Assembly (NCBI RefSeq): GCF_009762795.1
Contig: NZ_CP046400.1
Location: 2,891,501 to 2,955,500 of the forward strand
From: Pseudodesulfovibrio cashew
Lineage (GTDB): Bacteria > Desulfobacterota > Desulfovibrionia > Desulfovibrionales > Desulfovibrionaceae
DNA: 64,000 nt
Direction: 5' to 3'
Shown here: in pieces, positions 49,163 through 56,733 of the stretch
Numbering within the stretch: the first letter of the stretch is position 1
Layout of the letters: each line of letters begins with the position of its first letter
The notes under the pieces: generated by a model
Told to the model about the DNA's origin: nothing
Databases searched by the model: none
What the model saw: only the letters and a program-made list of their open reading frames with translations
Translations under genes and position numbers: made by a program

Positions 49163-49547
49163 TCGTTCTTGGCGAGTTCTCCATTGGTGACCATTGCCAT
49201 TGGCGATCGCATGGGGTAGGCAATTCGTATCTTATCCATAAACGATACCATGCGGTATACGGGACTTGTTTGTTTAAAAGCATAATGGATCTTGCGCTTC
49301 GGGTTGCCGGCGATCCTCGCGGCCTTTAGCCCCGTTACATCCGGCTCGGAGTGATGCCTGCATTTCGCATGAGCCTTCCTTTCCCGCCTTCGGGGCGGGT
49401 CTTCAGCCGTGTCCGTTCGGTTGCACCCCATCTATTCAGCATCTGCCCTGGAAGTTCGTTTAGCGCTTTCAGATGGCATGGCTTATGCCAGCCGCGTCAC
49501 AGCGCGGCCAAGACGGCGGGAATACACACTGAACAGGAAGAAATATC
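49163..49547. other. Intergenic stretch without a recognised gene (385 bases)
   Basis: No convincing reading frame, tRNA or promoter was found. Two small hairpins are visible: ATACC/GGTAT at 49245-49258 and CCCGCC/GGCGGG at 49383-49399. The latter lacks a T tract. A 101-residue frame on the minus strand (49126-49431) overlaps the methyltransferase gene and resembles nothing. It could be a decayed gene or hold a small RNA. Confidence 0.4.
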
Positions 49548-50057
49548 ATGCATATCAGAAAGGAAACTCGTGAGGACGAAAGAACCATAGAGCGGATTCA
49601 GTATGCCGCGTTCAAGGACCATCCCATGCACGCTCCCGGGGCGGAGCCACAGGAGCCTTTGATTGTCAGTATGCTCCGCGCGGATGGAGCTTTGGAAGTA
49701 TCGTTGCTCGCCGAAGAGGAAGGCACGGCCGTCGGCCATATCGCCCTTTCCTCCGCAACGGTGGGCGAGGATGCGGCGGGCTGGTTCCTGCTCGGACCAG
49801 TGGGCGTTCTGCCCGCGCATCAGAAGCAGGGAATCGGGTCGGCTCTGATTCGGGAGGCGATCCGCATCCTGAAACTTAGTGGAGCCGCTGGAATCGTCCT
49901 GGTGGGCGATCCCGGTTACTACGGCCGGTTCGGCTTCGCGAGCGTGGACGGATTGACTTGGGAAGGCGTTCCGTCCCAGTTTGTCCTGGCCTTGCCATTG
50001 GGCGAAGCCAATCCCAAGGGGAGGATCATGGCTCATGCCGCGTTTTACACGCAATAG
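49548..50057 (+). CDS. GNAT family N-acetyltransferase
   Basis: This 169-residue protein shows the GNAT acetyl-CoA loop in GVLPAHQKQGIGSALIREA near 95. VGDPGYYGRFGFA near 125 resembles the YhbS-like group. The opening IRKETREDERTIERIQ is typical. The acceptor is unknown. AGGA stands about ten bases before the ATG. A terminator follows. Confidence 0.87.
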   Translation: MHIRKETREDERTIERIQYAAFKDHPMHAPGAEPQEPLIVSMLRADGALEVSLLAEEEGTAVGHIALSSATVGEDAAGWFLLGPVGVLPAHQKQGIGSALIREAIRILKLSGAAGIVLVGDPGYYGRFGFASVDGLTWEGVPSQFVLALPLGEANPKGRIMAHAAFYTQ

Positions 50058-50086
50058 TCAGGGCTGGTAAAAAAAACGACAGACAT

Positions 50087-50120
50087 GGCGCGGGGTAGCT
50101 AGGCTCTCCCGCGCCTTTTT
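50087..50120 (+). terminator. Terminator after the GNAT gene
   Basis: GGCGCGGG (50087-50094) and CCCGCGCC (50108-50115) form a perfect 8-bp stem followed by TTTTT. Confidence 0.85.
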
Positions 50121-50123
50121 GTT

Positions 50124-50561
50124 TTAAAAGCCTTCAAGCACGAGGCTACCGTCAGGATTGAATTGCCAGAAATCGGCATAGGCCACTTCCCATAGGTGCC
50201 CATCAGGGTCGGCGAAGTAGCCGCTGTAGCCGCCCCAGAACACGTCCTGGGCCGGTTTGACGACGCGTCCCCCAGCGTCTGCGGCAAGGGACAGGAGTTC
50301 GTCCACGTCCACCTTGCTTCGCGCCACATGGGCAAGGGTCACGCCTGAAAAAGCTGGCGGCGCCTCGCCCGCGTCCTGACAGGCATCCTCTGCCAGTTTG
50401 TCCAGCGGGTAAAGGGCGAGGCGGGTGCCATTCGTCTCGAAAAAGACGATGCCCGACTCCGGTGTGCCCTTTGCGGGAAATCCCAATGCCCGGTGATAGA
50501 AGCGGTAGGCTCGTTCCAGGTCGGAAACTCCGAGGGTGATGAGGCTTATTCTTGGTTCCAT
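50124..50561 (-). CDS. VOC family (glyoxalase-like) protein
   Basis: This 145-residue protein has two betaalphabetabetabeta modules of the vicinal oxygen chelate fold. ISLITLGVSDLERAYRFYH opens the first module, and YSGYFADPDGHLWEVAY is the usual C-terminal metal-ligand segment. Its reaction is unknown; lyase, isomerase and antibiotic-binding members exist. AGGAG precedes the ATG by six bases. Confidence 0.88.
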   Translation of the reverse strand: MEPRISLITLGVSDLERAYRFYHRALGFPAKGTPESGIVFFETNGTRLALYPLDKLAEDACQDAGEAPPAFSGVTLAHVARSKVDVDELLSLAADAGGRVVKPAQDVFWGGYSGYFADPDGHLWEVAYADFWQFNPDGSLVLEGF

Positions 50562-50704
50562 TGTTCTCTCCTGATGATGAATTGTCTTTCTGTATACCGA
50601 TAATTCCCTTTGTAATCTAAACGAAAAAAAATTACACGATTCCAGGCTGTATTTTGAAAGCGTACAATACGGATTCGCAACAGGAACCAGCAGGAGTGAA
50701 GAGC

Positions 50705-51193
50705 ATGCGGGATGCGACGGAGCAGGACCTTCCCAAAATCGTGGCTATCTACAATACGACGGTTGCAACCCGTCAGTCCACTGCGGACACCGAGGAAGTC
50801 AGCGTAGAGTCCAAGCTGCCGTGGTTCAGGAATCATGTCCCCGGCAAGCGGCCCATCCTGGTTCATGAGGAGGAGGGCGAGGTCGCTGCCTGGGTGAGTT
50901 TCGAATCCTTCTATGGCCGCCCGGCCTATAATCATACAGCGGAAATCAGTATTTATATTGATCCGGCTTACCGGCGGCGGGGCCTCGGACGCAGGTTGCT
51001 CGACGAGGTTATGGGGATGGCTCCTGGCCTGGGCATCAAGACGATTGTTGGCTACATCTTTTCCCATAACGAGCCGAGCATACGGCTCTTCCGTTCCTTC
51101 GGCTTTGAGGAGTGGGGCCGTTTGCCGGACATCGCGGAGATGGACGGCAAAGAGTACAGCCTCTCCATCCTGGGAAAACGACTTATTCCCTAA
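50705..51193 (+). CDS. GNAT acetyltransferase, phosphinothricin-acetyltransferase-like
   Basis: This 162-residue protein begins MRDATEQDLPKIVAIYN and carries the acetyl-CoA loop DPAYRRRGLGRRLLDEVM near 90. NEPSIRLFRSFGFEEWGRLP follows. This is the Pat/YncA-like subgroup that acetylates small amine compounds such as methionine derivatives. The start at 50705 is preceded by AGGAG; an in-frame ATG at 50654 is possible but lacks a ribosome site. Confidence 0.85.
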   Translation: MRDATEQDLPKIVAIYNTTVATRQSTADTEEVSVESKLPWFRNHVPGKRPILVHEEEGEVAAWVSFESFYGRPAYNHTAEISIYIDPAYRRRGLGRRLLDEVMGMAPGLGIKTIVGYIFSHNEPSIRLFRSFGFEEWGRLPDIAEMDGKEYSLSILGKRLIP

Positions 51194-51367
51194 AGTCTTC
51201 TCTGTGCCTTGGTCCTGACAGCTTTCCTTTTGTGTGCTTTCGTGATTTCGGGCCTCTCATTGTGGTGAAGATATGGACTGGATGACCCCGTTGGATAGAA
51301 GCAACATGGCTGGCCGTCTGCGAGGAGAGGCCGGATATGGGAGAAGGGAGAGCGCTAAGCGTTTTGC

Positions 51368-51739
51368 TCAATCCATTTCCTCCAACATGGCCCGCAGAGT
51401 TTCCAGGTCCTGTTCAGCCGCACCCGCTGCGGCCTTCACTGCTTGAATTGTATCCGAAAACATCTTTGACATCCTGTTGTAGCCGGATCGCTCCAATCGG
51501 GAGGATAACTGGACGTGCATATTGCCGGCATCCTCAAGTAGCTGTCTGCGCTCCTGTCCCGACGACATGTACGCTTTGATGATATTTTTCCTGATATCGC
51601 GAAAGAGCTTCTTTTCAAGGGGCTCGTATTGTCCGACCGATTCGGCTTTTGCCGTTTTTGATGGTTGAATCCTTCCTTCCCGGACATCTTGCTCCCATTG
51701 CCGAATTTTTGATTCCGCCAATAAGTCAAATCCGGTCAT
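51368..51739 (-). CDS. Small helical protein, DUF1992-like opening
   Basis: This 123-residue protein is predicted to be mostly helical and charged. The first residues, FDLLAESKIRQWEQDVREGR, resemble the DUF1992/DnaJ-homologue family, but the typical later motifs are not seen, so this is uncertain. Its ATG overlaps the TetR gene by 14 bases, so both are made from one transcript. Confidence 0.55.
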   Translation of the reverse strand: MTGFDLLAESKIRQWEQDVREGRIQPSKTAKAESVGQYEPLEKKLFRDIRKNIIKAYMSSGQERRQLLEDAGNMHVQLSSRLERSGYNRMSKMFSDTIQAVKAAAGAAEQDLETLRAMLEEMD

Positions 51740-52370
51740 TTTCTTTTCCGTCCTTGTGTGCCCAGTCGATCAGGGCGTTGATTCCGGCGAGTTGGTATGC
51801 CGTCATTGCGGAGAGCGCTTTCATGATGGATTCCGCTTCCGTGAATGTCTCCAGGGCAGAAACAAGGAAGCGTACGGACTCTTCGAGGATATTTTTTACC
51901 ATGAAATGAAACGTGGGCGACAAAGTCATTTCGGGGAACTGTTTCTGTGCCTGTCGAATGGATTGCGATTCCATGGACTGGACGTACTCCCTTGCGAACG
52001 ATTCATATTTCGTTCCTTGCGCTCGCGATAGAATAATTATGATTTCCAACCGGTTGTCGACGTAGAATTGCAGTAATTCTCCAGACGCAACTTGCGTTTT
52101 ATTGTCGGGACTCAAGGGACCGTCTTTCCTTGCGAAGGAGGCAATCCTGTTTTGTGTTAACCGCAGGTATGCATCCACCAGACTGTCGGTGATGATCGCC
52201 CCGAACAGTCTGTTTTTGTTTTTGAAATATTTGTAGATAGTTCCGGTGGCCACACCAGCTTCGCTTGCTATGTCCCCCATGGTTGCCTTTTTGAATCCAA
52301 CCTTGGCGAATCGTTCCCTGGCGGCCGAAAGTATTTGCGTCCGTACCGTGTCCTTCAGAATTTGAACCAT
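51726..52370 (-). CDS. TetR/AcrR family transcriptional repressor
   Basis: This 214-residue regulator has an N-terminal helix-turn-helix (ARERFAKVGFKKATMGDIAS and GTIYKYFKNKNRLF, about 10-60). A helical ligand-binding domain follows. The ATG at 52370 is preceded by GGGAG; an upstream ATG at 52406 is inside the operator area and is less likely. A strong promoter with a 22-bp palindrome lies directly upstream, so the gene very probably represses itself. The inducer is unknown. The DUF1992-like gene is co-transcribed. Confidence 0.9.
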   Translation of the reverse strand: MVQILKDTVRTQILSAARERFAKVGFKKATMGDIASEAGVATGTIYKYFKNKNRLFGAIITDSLVDAYLRLTQNRIASFARKDGPLSPDNKTQVASGELLQFYVDNRLEIIIILSRAQGTKYESFAREYVQSMESQSIRQAQKQFPEMTLSPTFHFMVKNILEESVRFLVSALETFTEAESIMKALSAMTAYQLAGINALIDWAHKDGKENDRI

Positions 52371-52403
52371 CAGCTTCTCCCGTGCGCACAAAAGTGAATT
52401 GTG

Positions 52404-52450
52404 CATTCATTTTTAAAAATGAATGTAATGTTCACTAATGAAGATGTCAA
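52404..52450 (-). promoter_or_regulatory. Promoter and operator of the TetR gene
   Basis: On the minus strand TTGACA (52445-52450), 17 bases and TACATT (52422-52427) form a near-consensus promoter. A perfect palindrome with 11-bp arms CATTCATTTTT / AAAAATGAATG (52404-52425) overlaps the -10 and the start site. Outer AGTGAA and TTCACT (52393-52398 and 52431-52436) share the same centre. Confidence 0.8.
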
Positions 52451-52631
52451 ATGGATATTGACGAGGACATGCCTGGTACAATTATCTTTTGACCGACGCA
52501 GATACCGTGCTTCAGGCAGATGTTATGGAGTGCTATGTTGGCGATTGCGGTGAGCGGAGATTCTGTCAGCTCTGTGCCCGGACAATACATTTCCGGGAAT
52601 CGCATCCGGCGTGTGAGCCAGACTTATGATG

Positions 52632-53045
52632 CTATTTTTTGCCGCGCTTGATGTTGTAGACGCCTCGCCCTTCGGCCACATGGACTTCCGGGTTGTCTTC
52701 GGACCAAATGACGACATGTGCGTTGCCGACCTTGTTCCCCAACAGGCGAACTGTTGCCTCGGCGTACAGGTCGCAAGCGGCTGCCGGTCTCAGGTAATCG
52801 ACGCTGAGCGTAATCGTGGCGACAAAATCCTTGCGTTCACAGCGCGTCCAAACGGCAAAACCGCCACAGATGTCGGCCAGCGTTGATATAACCCCGCCAT
52901 GAATCATCGCACTGTCCGCATGTCCGATCAGTTCATCCTTGAAAGGGATGTACAGCCGTACGGACTCTTCATCGATTTTATCCACTTTGACGCCGAGGAA
53001 TTGGTGAAAAGGAAATCCGCTTTCGATGAATTTTTCTATGGGCAT
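52632..53045 (-). CDS. PaaI/YbdB-type hot-dog thioesterase
   Basis: This 137-residue protein has the hot-dog thioesterase pattern, with MIHGGVISTLADICGGFAVW holding the central helix. DYLRPAAACDLYAEATVRLLG supplies the beta sheet. It should hydrolyse an acyl-CoA or aryl-CoA. AGGGAAGCTC precedes the ATG. The promoter lies about 55 bases upstream. Confidence 0.87.
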   Translation of the reverse strand: MPIEKFIESGFPFHQFLGVKVDKIDEESVRLYIPFKDELIGHADSAMIHGGVISTLADICGGFAVWTRCERKDFVATITLSVDYLRPAAACDLYAEATVRLLGNKVGNAHVVIWSEDNPEVHVAEGRGVYNIKRGKK

Positions 53046-53098
53046 GAGCTTCCCTACTGTGCATTCTGTGTGTTTGTAATCCCGCCACTCGGAATCCC

Positions 53099-53128
53099 AC
53101 TATATTGATCAATATGGTAAGGTTGTAA
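53099..53128 (-). promoter_or_regulatory. Promoter of the thioesterase gene with palindromic spacer
   Basis: On the minus strand TTACAA (53123-53128), 18 bases and TATAGT (53099-53104) form a possible promoter. The perfect palindrome ATATTGATCAATAT (53102-53115) lies across it and could be an operator. TATATTGATC is repeated at 53204-53213. Confidence 0.4.
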
Positions 53129-53233
53129 CGGCTTGTCGTCAATTGACTTTTACTTCACGAAACGCATTGAAGTGGGCCTGTGGGAGCTTGCCAGAATGAA
53201 ATTATATTGATCGGAGCTTGTGCGCTTTCATTG

Positions 53234-53259
53234 TCAAGACTTACTCGATTTCGTATGAC
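53234..53259 (+). promoter_or_regulatory. Possible promoter of the AT-rich gene
   Basis: TTGTCA (about 53231-53236), 17 bases and TATGAC (53254-53259) stand about 45 bases before the ATG at 53305. Confidence 0.35.
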
Positions 53260-53304
53260 ACAAGTGGAGCAAGAAATAATAATGATCTAAAATTGAGGGT
53301 AATT

Positions 53305-54105
53305 ATGCCGACTGACAGCGACAGACTTGAGAACCCGGAAGAGCAATTGCTCGTAGCGCTTGAAGGGCTTGGAGGAAAGGCAGGTAATATTACCTTACTT
53401 TCAGAATTGAGTGAAAAAGGGTGGGATGACAGCAAGTATTGGGAAGTAAGAAATAAATTGGTCGATAAAGGAGATCTAGTCCTTGGCCGAGGCAAAGGAG
53501 GTAGTGTTCTTCGTCCAGAGGCTTCACAGCCTGAACCTGAGCCAACAAATCAAACTGAATGTAGTAGTATAACAAGCGAAATTGATTTATATTCTCCAAT
53601 TCAAAAACTAATTGAATCAAGGTGGGTAAAAGACAAGAGACTTGATCCTTGGTTGCTTGAAGTAACAGCTCAACAGGGACGGCGGGCAACTGGGGGAGTT
53701 TGGTCACGCCCAGATATTACAATCCTTAGCTACTCAACATTCCTATATGTTCCTAGAAAGCAGTTCGAGATAATTACCTTCGAGATTAAGCCCTGGTCTG
53801 GTCTTGATGCTAAGGGAGTTTATGAGTCTTTATCGCATAACAAAGCATCTACAAGATCATATCTTCTTTCTACTATTCCAAAAGAATACAATGACGACAA
53901 TGGGTTATTAAAATCAATTGATGAGACAGCTAAGAGATTTGGGATCGGATTTATTACTGTTTCAGATGTCAACGATTACAGTACATGGGAAGAGCGAGTA
54001 GAGTCAGAATATAACGATCCGGAACCACAACTTATGCACGATTTCATATCGCAGCAAATATCTGATGAGGGAAAAGAGACTTTGCTAAAATGGTTTCATT
54101 CATGA
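53305..54105 (+). CDS. Winged-helix plus PD-(D/E)XK-like protein, AT-rich
   Basis: This 266-residue protein is not assigned to a named family. Residues of about 10-70 look like a winged helix (LLSELSEKGWDDSKYW, then VLGRGKGGSV). A Pro/Glu-rich linker follows. Residues of about 95-220 have the elements of a PD-(D/E)XK nuclease fold: RPDITIL with D137, then FEIKPW with E160 and K162. Codon choice is AT-rich (AGA, ATA, TTA), unlike all neighbours, suggesting recent acquisition. The ATG at 53305 is chosen because GAGGGT lies upstream; an in-frame ATG at 53218 would add residues unlike the rest. It stands alone. A role in defence or DNA processing is a guess. Confidence 0.65.
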   Translation: MPTDSDRLENPEEQLLVALEGLGGKAGNITLLSELSEKGWDDSKYWEVRNKLVDKGDLVLGRGKGGSVLRPEASQPEPEPTNQTECSSITSEIDLYSPIQKLIESRWVKDKRLDPWLLEVTAQQGRRATGGVWSRPDITILSYSTFLYVPRKQFEIITFEIKPWSGLDAKGVYESLSHNKASTRSYLLSTIPKEYNDDNGLLKSIDETAKRFGIGFITVSDVNDYSTWEERVESEYNDPEPQLMHDFISQQISDEGKETLLKWFHS

Positions 54106-54220
54106 TTCAGTCAAACTGAAACCAAGTACTCTTAAATTTACCTGTAATTAGCCATTGTGTGGGAGCGCCGTGGGGGCTTTGTCTTAGATTGCTTATGAAA
54201 ATACCCCAAATGTATATTTA

Positions 54221-54838
54221 TTATCCTTCCTGTGGAACGGCAACACCCCAGGACAGCAAAACTTCCAAAACTCTCGCCAGCGGCAGCCCCACGACGTTGG
54301 TGTAGGACCCTCGTATGGCCGTGACCAGGAAGGTGCCGATGCCCTGAATGGCATAGGCCCCGGCTTTATCCATGGGTTCGCCTGTGGCTATGTAGCTTTC
54401 CAATTCCGTATCGCCGGAGACGCGCATGTCCACGTCCGTGACAACGGCTTGGACCATGGGCTCGCCTTTTGGCGGGACTATGCAGAAAGCGGTGATGACC
54501 TGGTGGGTTTGCCCGGAAAGGGACCTGAGCATCTCCAGGGCGTGTTCGGCATCTTGAGGCTTGCCCATGATGCGATCGTCCAGGACCACGATGGTGTCCG
54601 CGCCGAGCACCGTGGCGTCGGGAAAATGCGCGGCCACGTCTCTGGTTTTCAGTTCGGCCATGCGCAGGGCATAGGCTTCGGGTTTTTCACCGGTCTCCGG
54701 GGCGGGTTCGGTCATGGTGGAAGGATGTATCGTGAAGTCGAGTCCGAGATCGGCGAGTAGTTCCCGCCTGCGCGGAGAACCCGAGGCCAGGACGAGGGGG
54801 CCGGTGGTACGGAACGGGCCGTTGGTCGTTTTAGTCAT
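54221..54838 (-). CDS. maf: Maf-family nucleotide pyrophosphatase
   Basis: This 205-residue house-cleaning enzyme hydrolyses modified or canonical nucleoside triphosphates. Marks are LASGSPRRRELL at the start, VLGADTIVVLDDRIMGKP near 80 and the late KAGAYAIQGIG and GSYTNVVGLPL. The start is uncertain between ATGs at 54838, 54844 and 54856; the first has GAGATG upstream. It is next to the AT-rich gene but has normal composition. Confidence 0.92.
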   Translation of the reverse strand: MTKTTNGPFRTTGPLVLASGSPRRRELLADLGLDFTIHPSTMTEPAPETGEKPEAYALRMAELKTRDVAAHFPDATVLGADTIVVLDDRIMGKPQDAEHALEMLRSLSGQTHQVITAFCIVPPKGEPMVQAVVTDVDMRVSGDTELESYIATGEPMDKAGAYAIQGIGTFLVTAIRGSYTNVVGLPLARVLEVLLSWGVAVPQEG

Positions 54839-54921
54839 GGCCATCTCTTTGCCCATAATCCGGGTCTCGTCAACGGAGGATCCGGCGACGGTTTTTTGTC
54901 ATTACCCTTTCTCTTTGTGTC

Positions 54922-54949
54922 TTGAAGTGATCGGCATGTAAAATAATCT
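54922..54949 (+). promoter_or_regulatory. Promoter of the motB-like/motA-like pair
   Basis: TTGAAG (54922-54927), a 16-base spacer and TAATCT (54944-54949) lie about 75 bases before the ATG at 55023. Confidence 0.45.
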
Positions 54950-55022
54950 AATGAATACTGATGGTTATATTTATGGCAGAGTTCTTGCTTGTTTCCGTTC
55001 GCGGACAACCGCAGGAGATGCC

Positions 55023-55745
55023 ATGCAGGAAATTGACAAGCGATACAGCGACGGACTTTCGTCATTCGACCAGATGGGGGGCTCCTCCAACGCGGAGGGT
55101 ATGCATGATTGGGCTGTACCCTGGTCGGATCTGATGATGGTCATGTTCGTCCTCTTCGTGGTGCTGTTCATTTATGCCGACACCCATCAGGACGTGAAGG
55201 TTCTGTTCAGCAACGAAAGTTCTGAGCAAGCCAAGGCGAGTAGCTCCCTTGATCCGCTCATCGGGCTCATCGGCCAGATCGCCAGCAGGGCGGATACCGG
55301 CGTTTCTCAGGAACGGGTCAGTATCTCCTCCAGCGAGGTTCTGTTCCGATCTCGTTCCAACGGCGTGTCCGTGGTCCGTGAAGATGGCAACCGTATCCGC
55401 GTTACCCTGCGCGGGGCGTTGTTTTTCGATCCGGGTCTTGGCGGGCTGAAGGAGGGAGCAAACCAATACCTCTCCGAAATCGCGGAGGTCATCCGGCTCA
55501 GCGTGGGAGTGGTCCACGTCATCGGCTATGCCTCGGAGGATGAGGCGGAAGGAGCCGAAAGCTTTGCTCTCTCGACGCAACGAGCCTCAGACGTTGCCCA
55601 AATGCTCATAAGCCGCTTCGAGGTGGACCCCAAGCGGGTTACCATTACCGGACGCGGTTCCTATACGCCGGAAATCCCCGGCACGACGGAAGTCAACCGC
55701 GCCAGTAACCGGCGGGTTGAAATCGTCATCACCAATGAAATCTGA
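55023..55745 (+). CDS. MotB-like stator protein with OmpA domain
   Basis: This 240-residue protein has one membrane helix preceded by VPWSDLMMVMFVLFVVLF. The aspartate (about residue 36) matches the proton-carrying Asp of MotB. Residues of about 125-238 form an OmpA-type peptidoglycan-binding domain (VIGYASEDEAEGAESFALST, ASNRRVEIVI). It would anchor a proton- or sodium-driven stator to the cell wall. GGAG precedes the ATG at 55023; an in-frame ATG at 54951 has no ribosome site. It comes before its MotA partner, the reverse of the usual motAB order, and no flagellar gene is nearby. Confidence 0.85.
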   Translation: MQEIDKRYSDGLSSFDQMGGSSNAEGMHDWAVPWSDLMMVMFVLFVVLFIYADTHQDVKVLFSNESSEQAKASSSLDPLIGLIGQIASRADTGVSQERVSISSSEVLFRSRSNGVSVVREDGNRIRVTLRGALFFDPGLGGLKEGANQYLSEIAEVIRLSVGVVHVIGYASEDEAEGAESFALSTQRASDVAQMLISRFEVDPKRVTITGRGSYTPEIPGTTEVNRASNRRVEIVITNEI

Positions 55746-55762
55746 ACGGGGTGGAGGAAAAC

Positions 55763-56635
55763 ATGAACAGGAAAAATGCAATAGGGGTCGTCGTCAGCCT
55801 GCTTATTTTCGTGGCCAGTTTTCTGTTCACCGGGGCAGCGGCTGCCTATTGGAACCTGGCTGCCTTTCTGGTTGTCATATCCGGCCTGACCGCCGCCATG
55901 CTTCTCAGTTACCCCATGGAGCATGTGAGGAACGCCTTTCAGGTAGCCAGGAATGCATATCGCAACGGACATGCCTCGCCCAGCGAGATCGTCACCACAC
56001 TGCTTGATCTCTCGGTAAAGTCCAAGGTGGACGGGGTCCTCTCTCTGGAGCGCAGTGCGGCCAAGGCAACCAGTTCCTTCCTCCGCAACGGGTTGGCCCT
56101 TCTTGTGGACAACTACAAGGAGGAGGAGATCCGTGAGACATTGAACACGGAGATGGCCTTCTTCAACCTGCGCCGCCAGCAAAGTGAACGTTTTTTCCTG
56201 ACCATGGCGCGCGTGGCTCCGGCATTCGGCGTTGCGGGCAGCGTCATCGGCCTGATCGGCCTGCTCATGGGGATCAACGACACCGCTGTAATCCTCAAGA
56301 ACATCCCGGTGGCGTTCATCTCAACATTGTATGGTCTGGTACTCAGCAATCTCGTCTTTTCGCCCATAGCCGAGAACATCAATTATTCAACTCGGGTGGA
56401 GTTGCTCAACCAAAAGTTGGTGCTCGAAGGTGTGGTCGCCATCGGCAAGGAACAGAATCCCTACAAGCTCGAGCGCAAGCTGACCTCATTCCTGACTCCC
56501 AGCGAGCGCGAAGGCAAGACCGAGACCCTACGCCGGATTACCCGCAAGTACGTGCAGAAGCGGCAGGCCCCTGTGGAGCCCGCCGGATTCCAGGAGCGCC
56601 TGGAGCAGGCCGGTGAGGTTACTGAAGCCGCCTGA
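55763..56635 (+). CDS. MotA/TolQ/ExbB-family stator protein
   Basis: This 290-residue inner-membrane protein has four helices. Two lie at the N-terminus (VVSLLIFVASFLF and FLVVISGLTAAMLLSYP). The conserved pair near 150-200 includes VAPAFGVAGSVIGLIGLLMG, the MotA channel segment with its proline. The cytoplasmic loop (about 60-145) is like that of MotA rather than TolQ. With the MotB-like protein upstream (17 bases away) it would form an ion-driven stator. GGAGG precedes the ATG at 55763. A terminator follows. Confidence 0.86.
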   Translation: MNRKNAIGVVVSLLIFVASFLFTGAAAAYWNLAAFLVVISGLTAAMLLSYPMEHVRNAFQVARNAYRNGHASPSEIVTTLLDLSVKSKVDGVLSLERSAAKATSSFLRNGLALLVDNYKEEEIRETLNTEMAFFNLRRQQSERFFLTMARVAPAFGVAGSVIGLIGLLMGINDTAVILKNIPVAFISTLYGLVLSNLVFSPIAENINYSTRVELLNQKLVLEGVVAIGKEQNPYKLERKLTSFLTPSEREGKTETLRRITRKYVQKRQAPVEPAGFQERLEQAGEVTEAA

Positions 56636-56660
56636 TCAGGAGATGGCATATCCTAAAAGG

Positions 56661-56689
56661 AAAGGGACCGTAACGGTCCCTTTTTTTTT
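56661..56689 (+). terminator. Terminator after the stator pair
   Basis: AAAGGGACCG and CGGTCCCTTT form a 10-bp stem around TAA. A run of T residues continues to 56689. Confidence 0.92.
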
Positions 56690-56733
56690 CGCGGGTTTGT
56701 GCTATCTTTCCGGCTACGGGAGGTAATGCACTC

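Noticed and set aside
53234-53304. Reading the AT-rich gene from the ATG at 53218
   Set aside because: The first 29 codons have no ribosome site and unlike composition; the ATG at 53305 has GAGGGT upstream and a plausible promoter before it.
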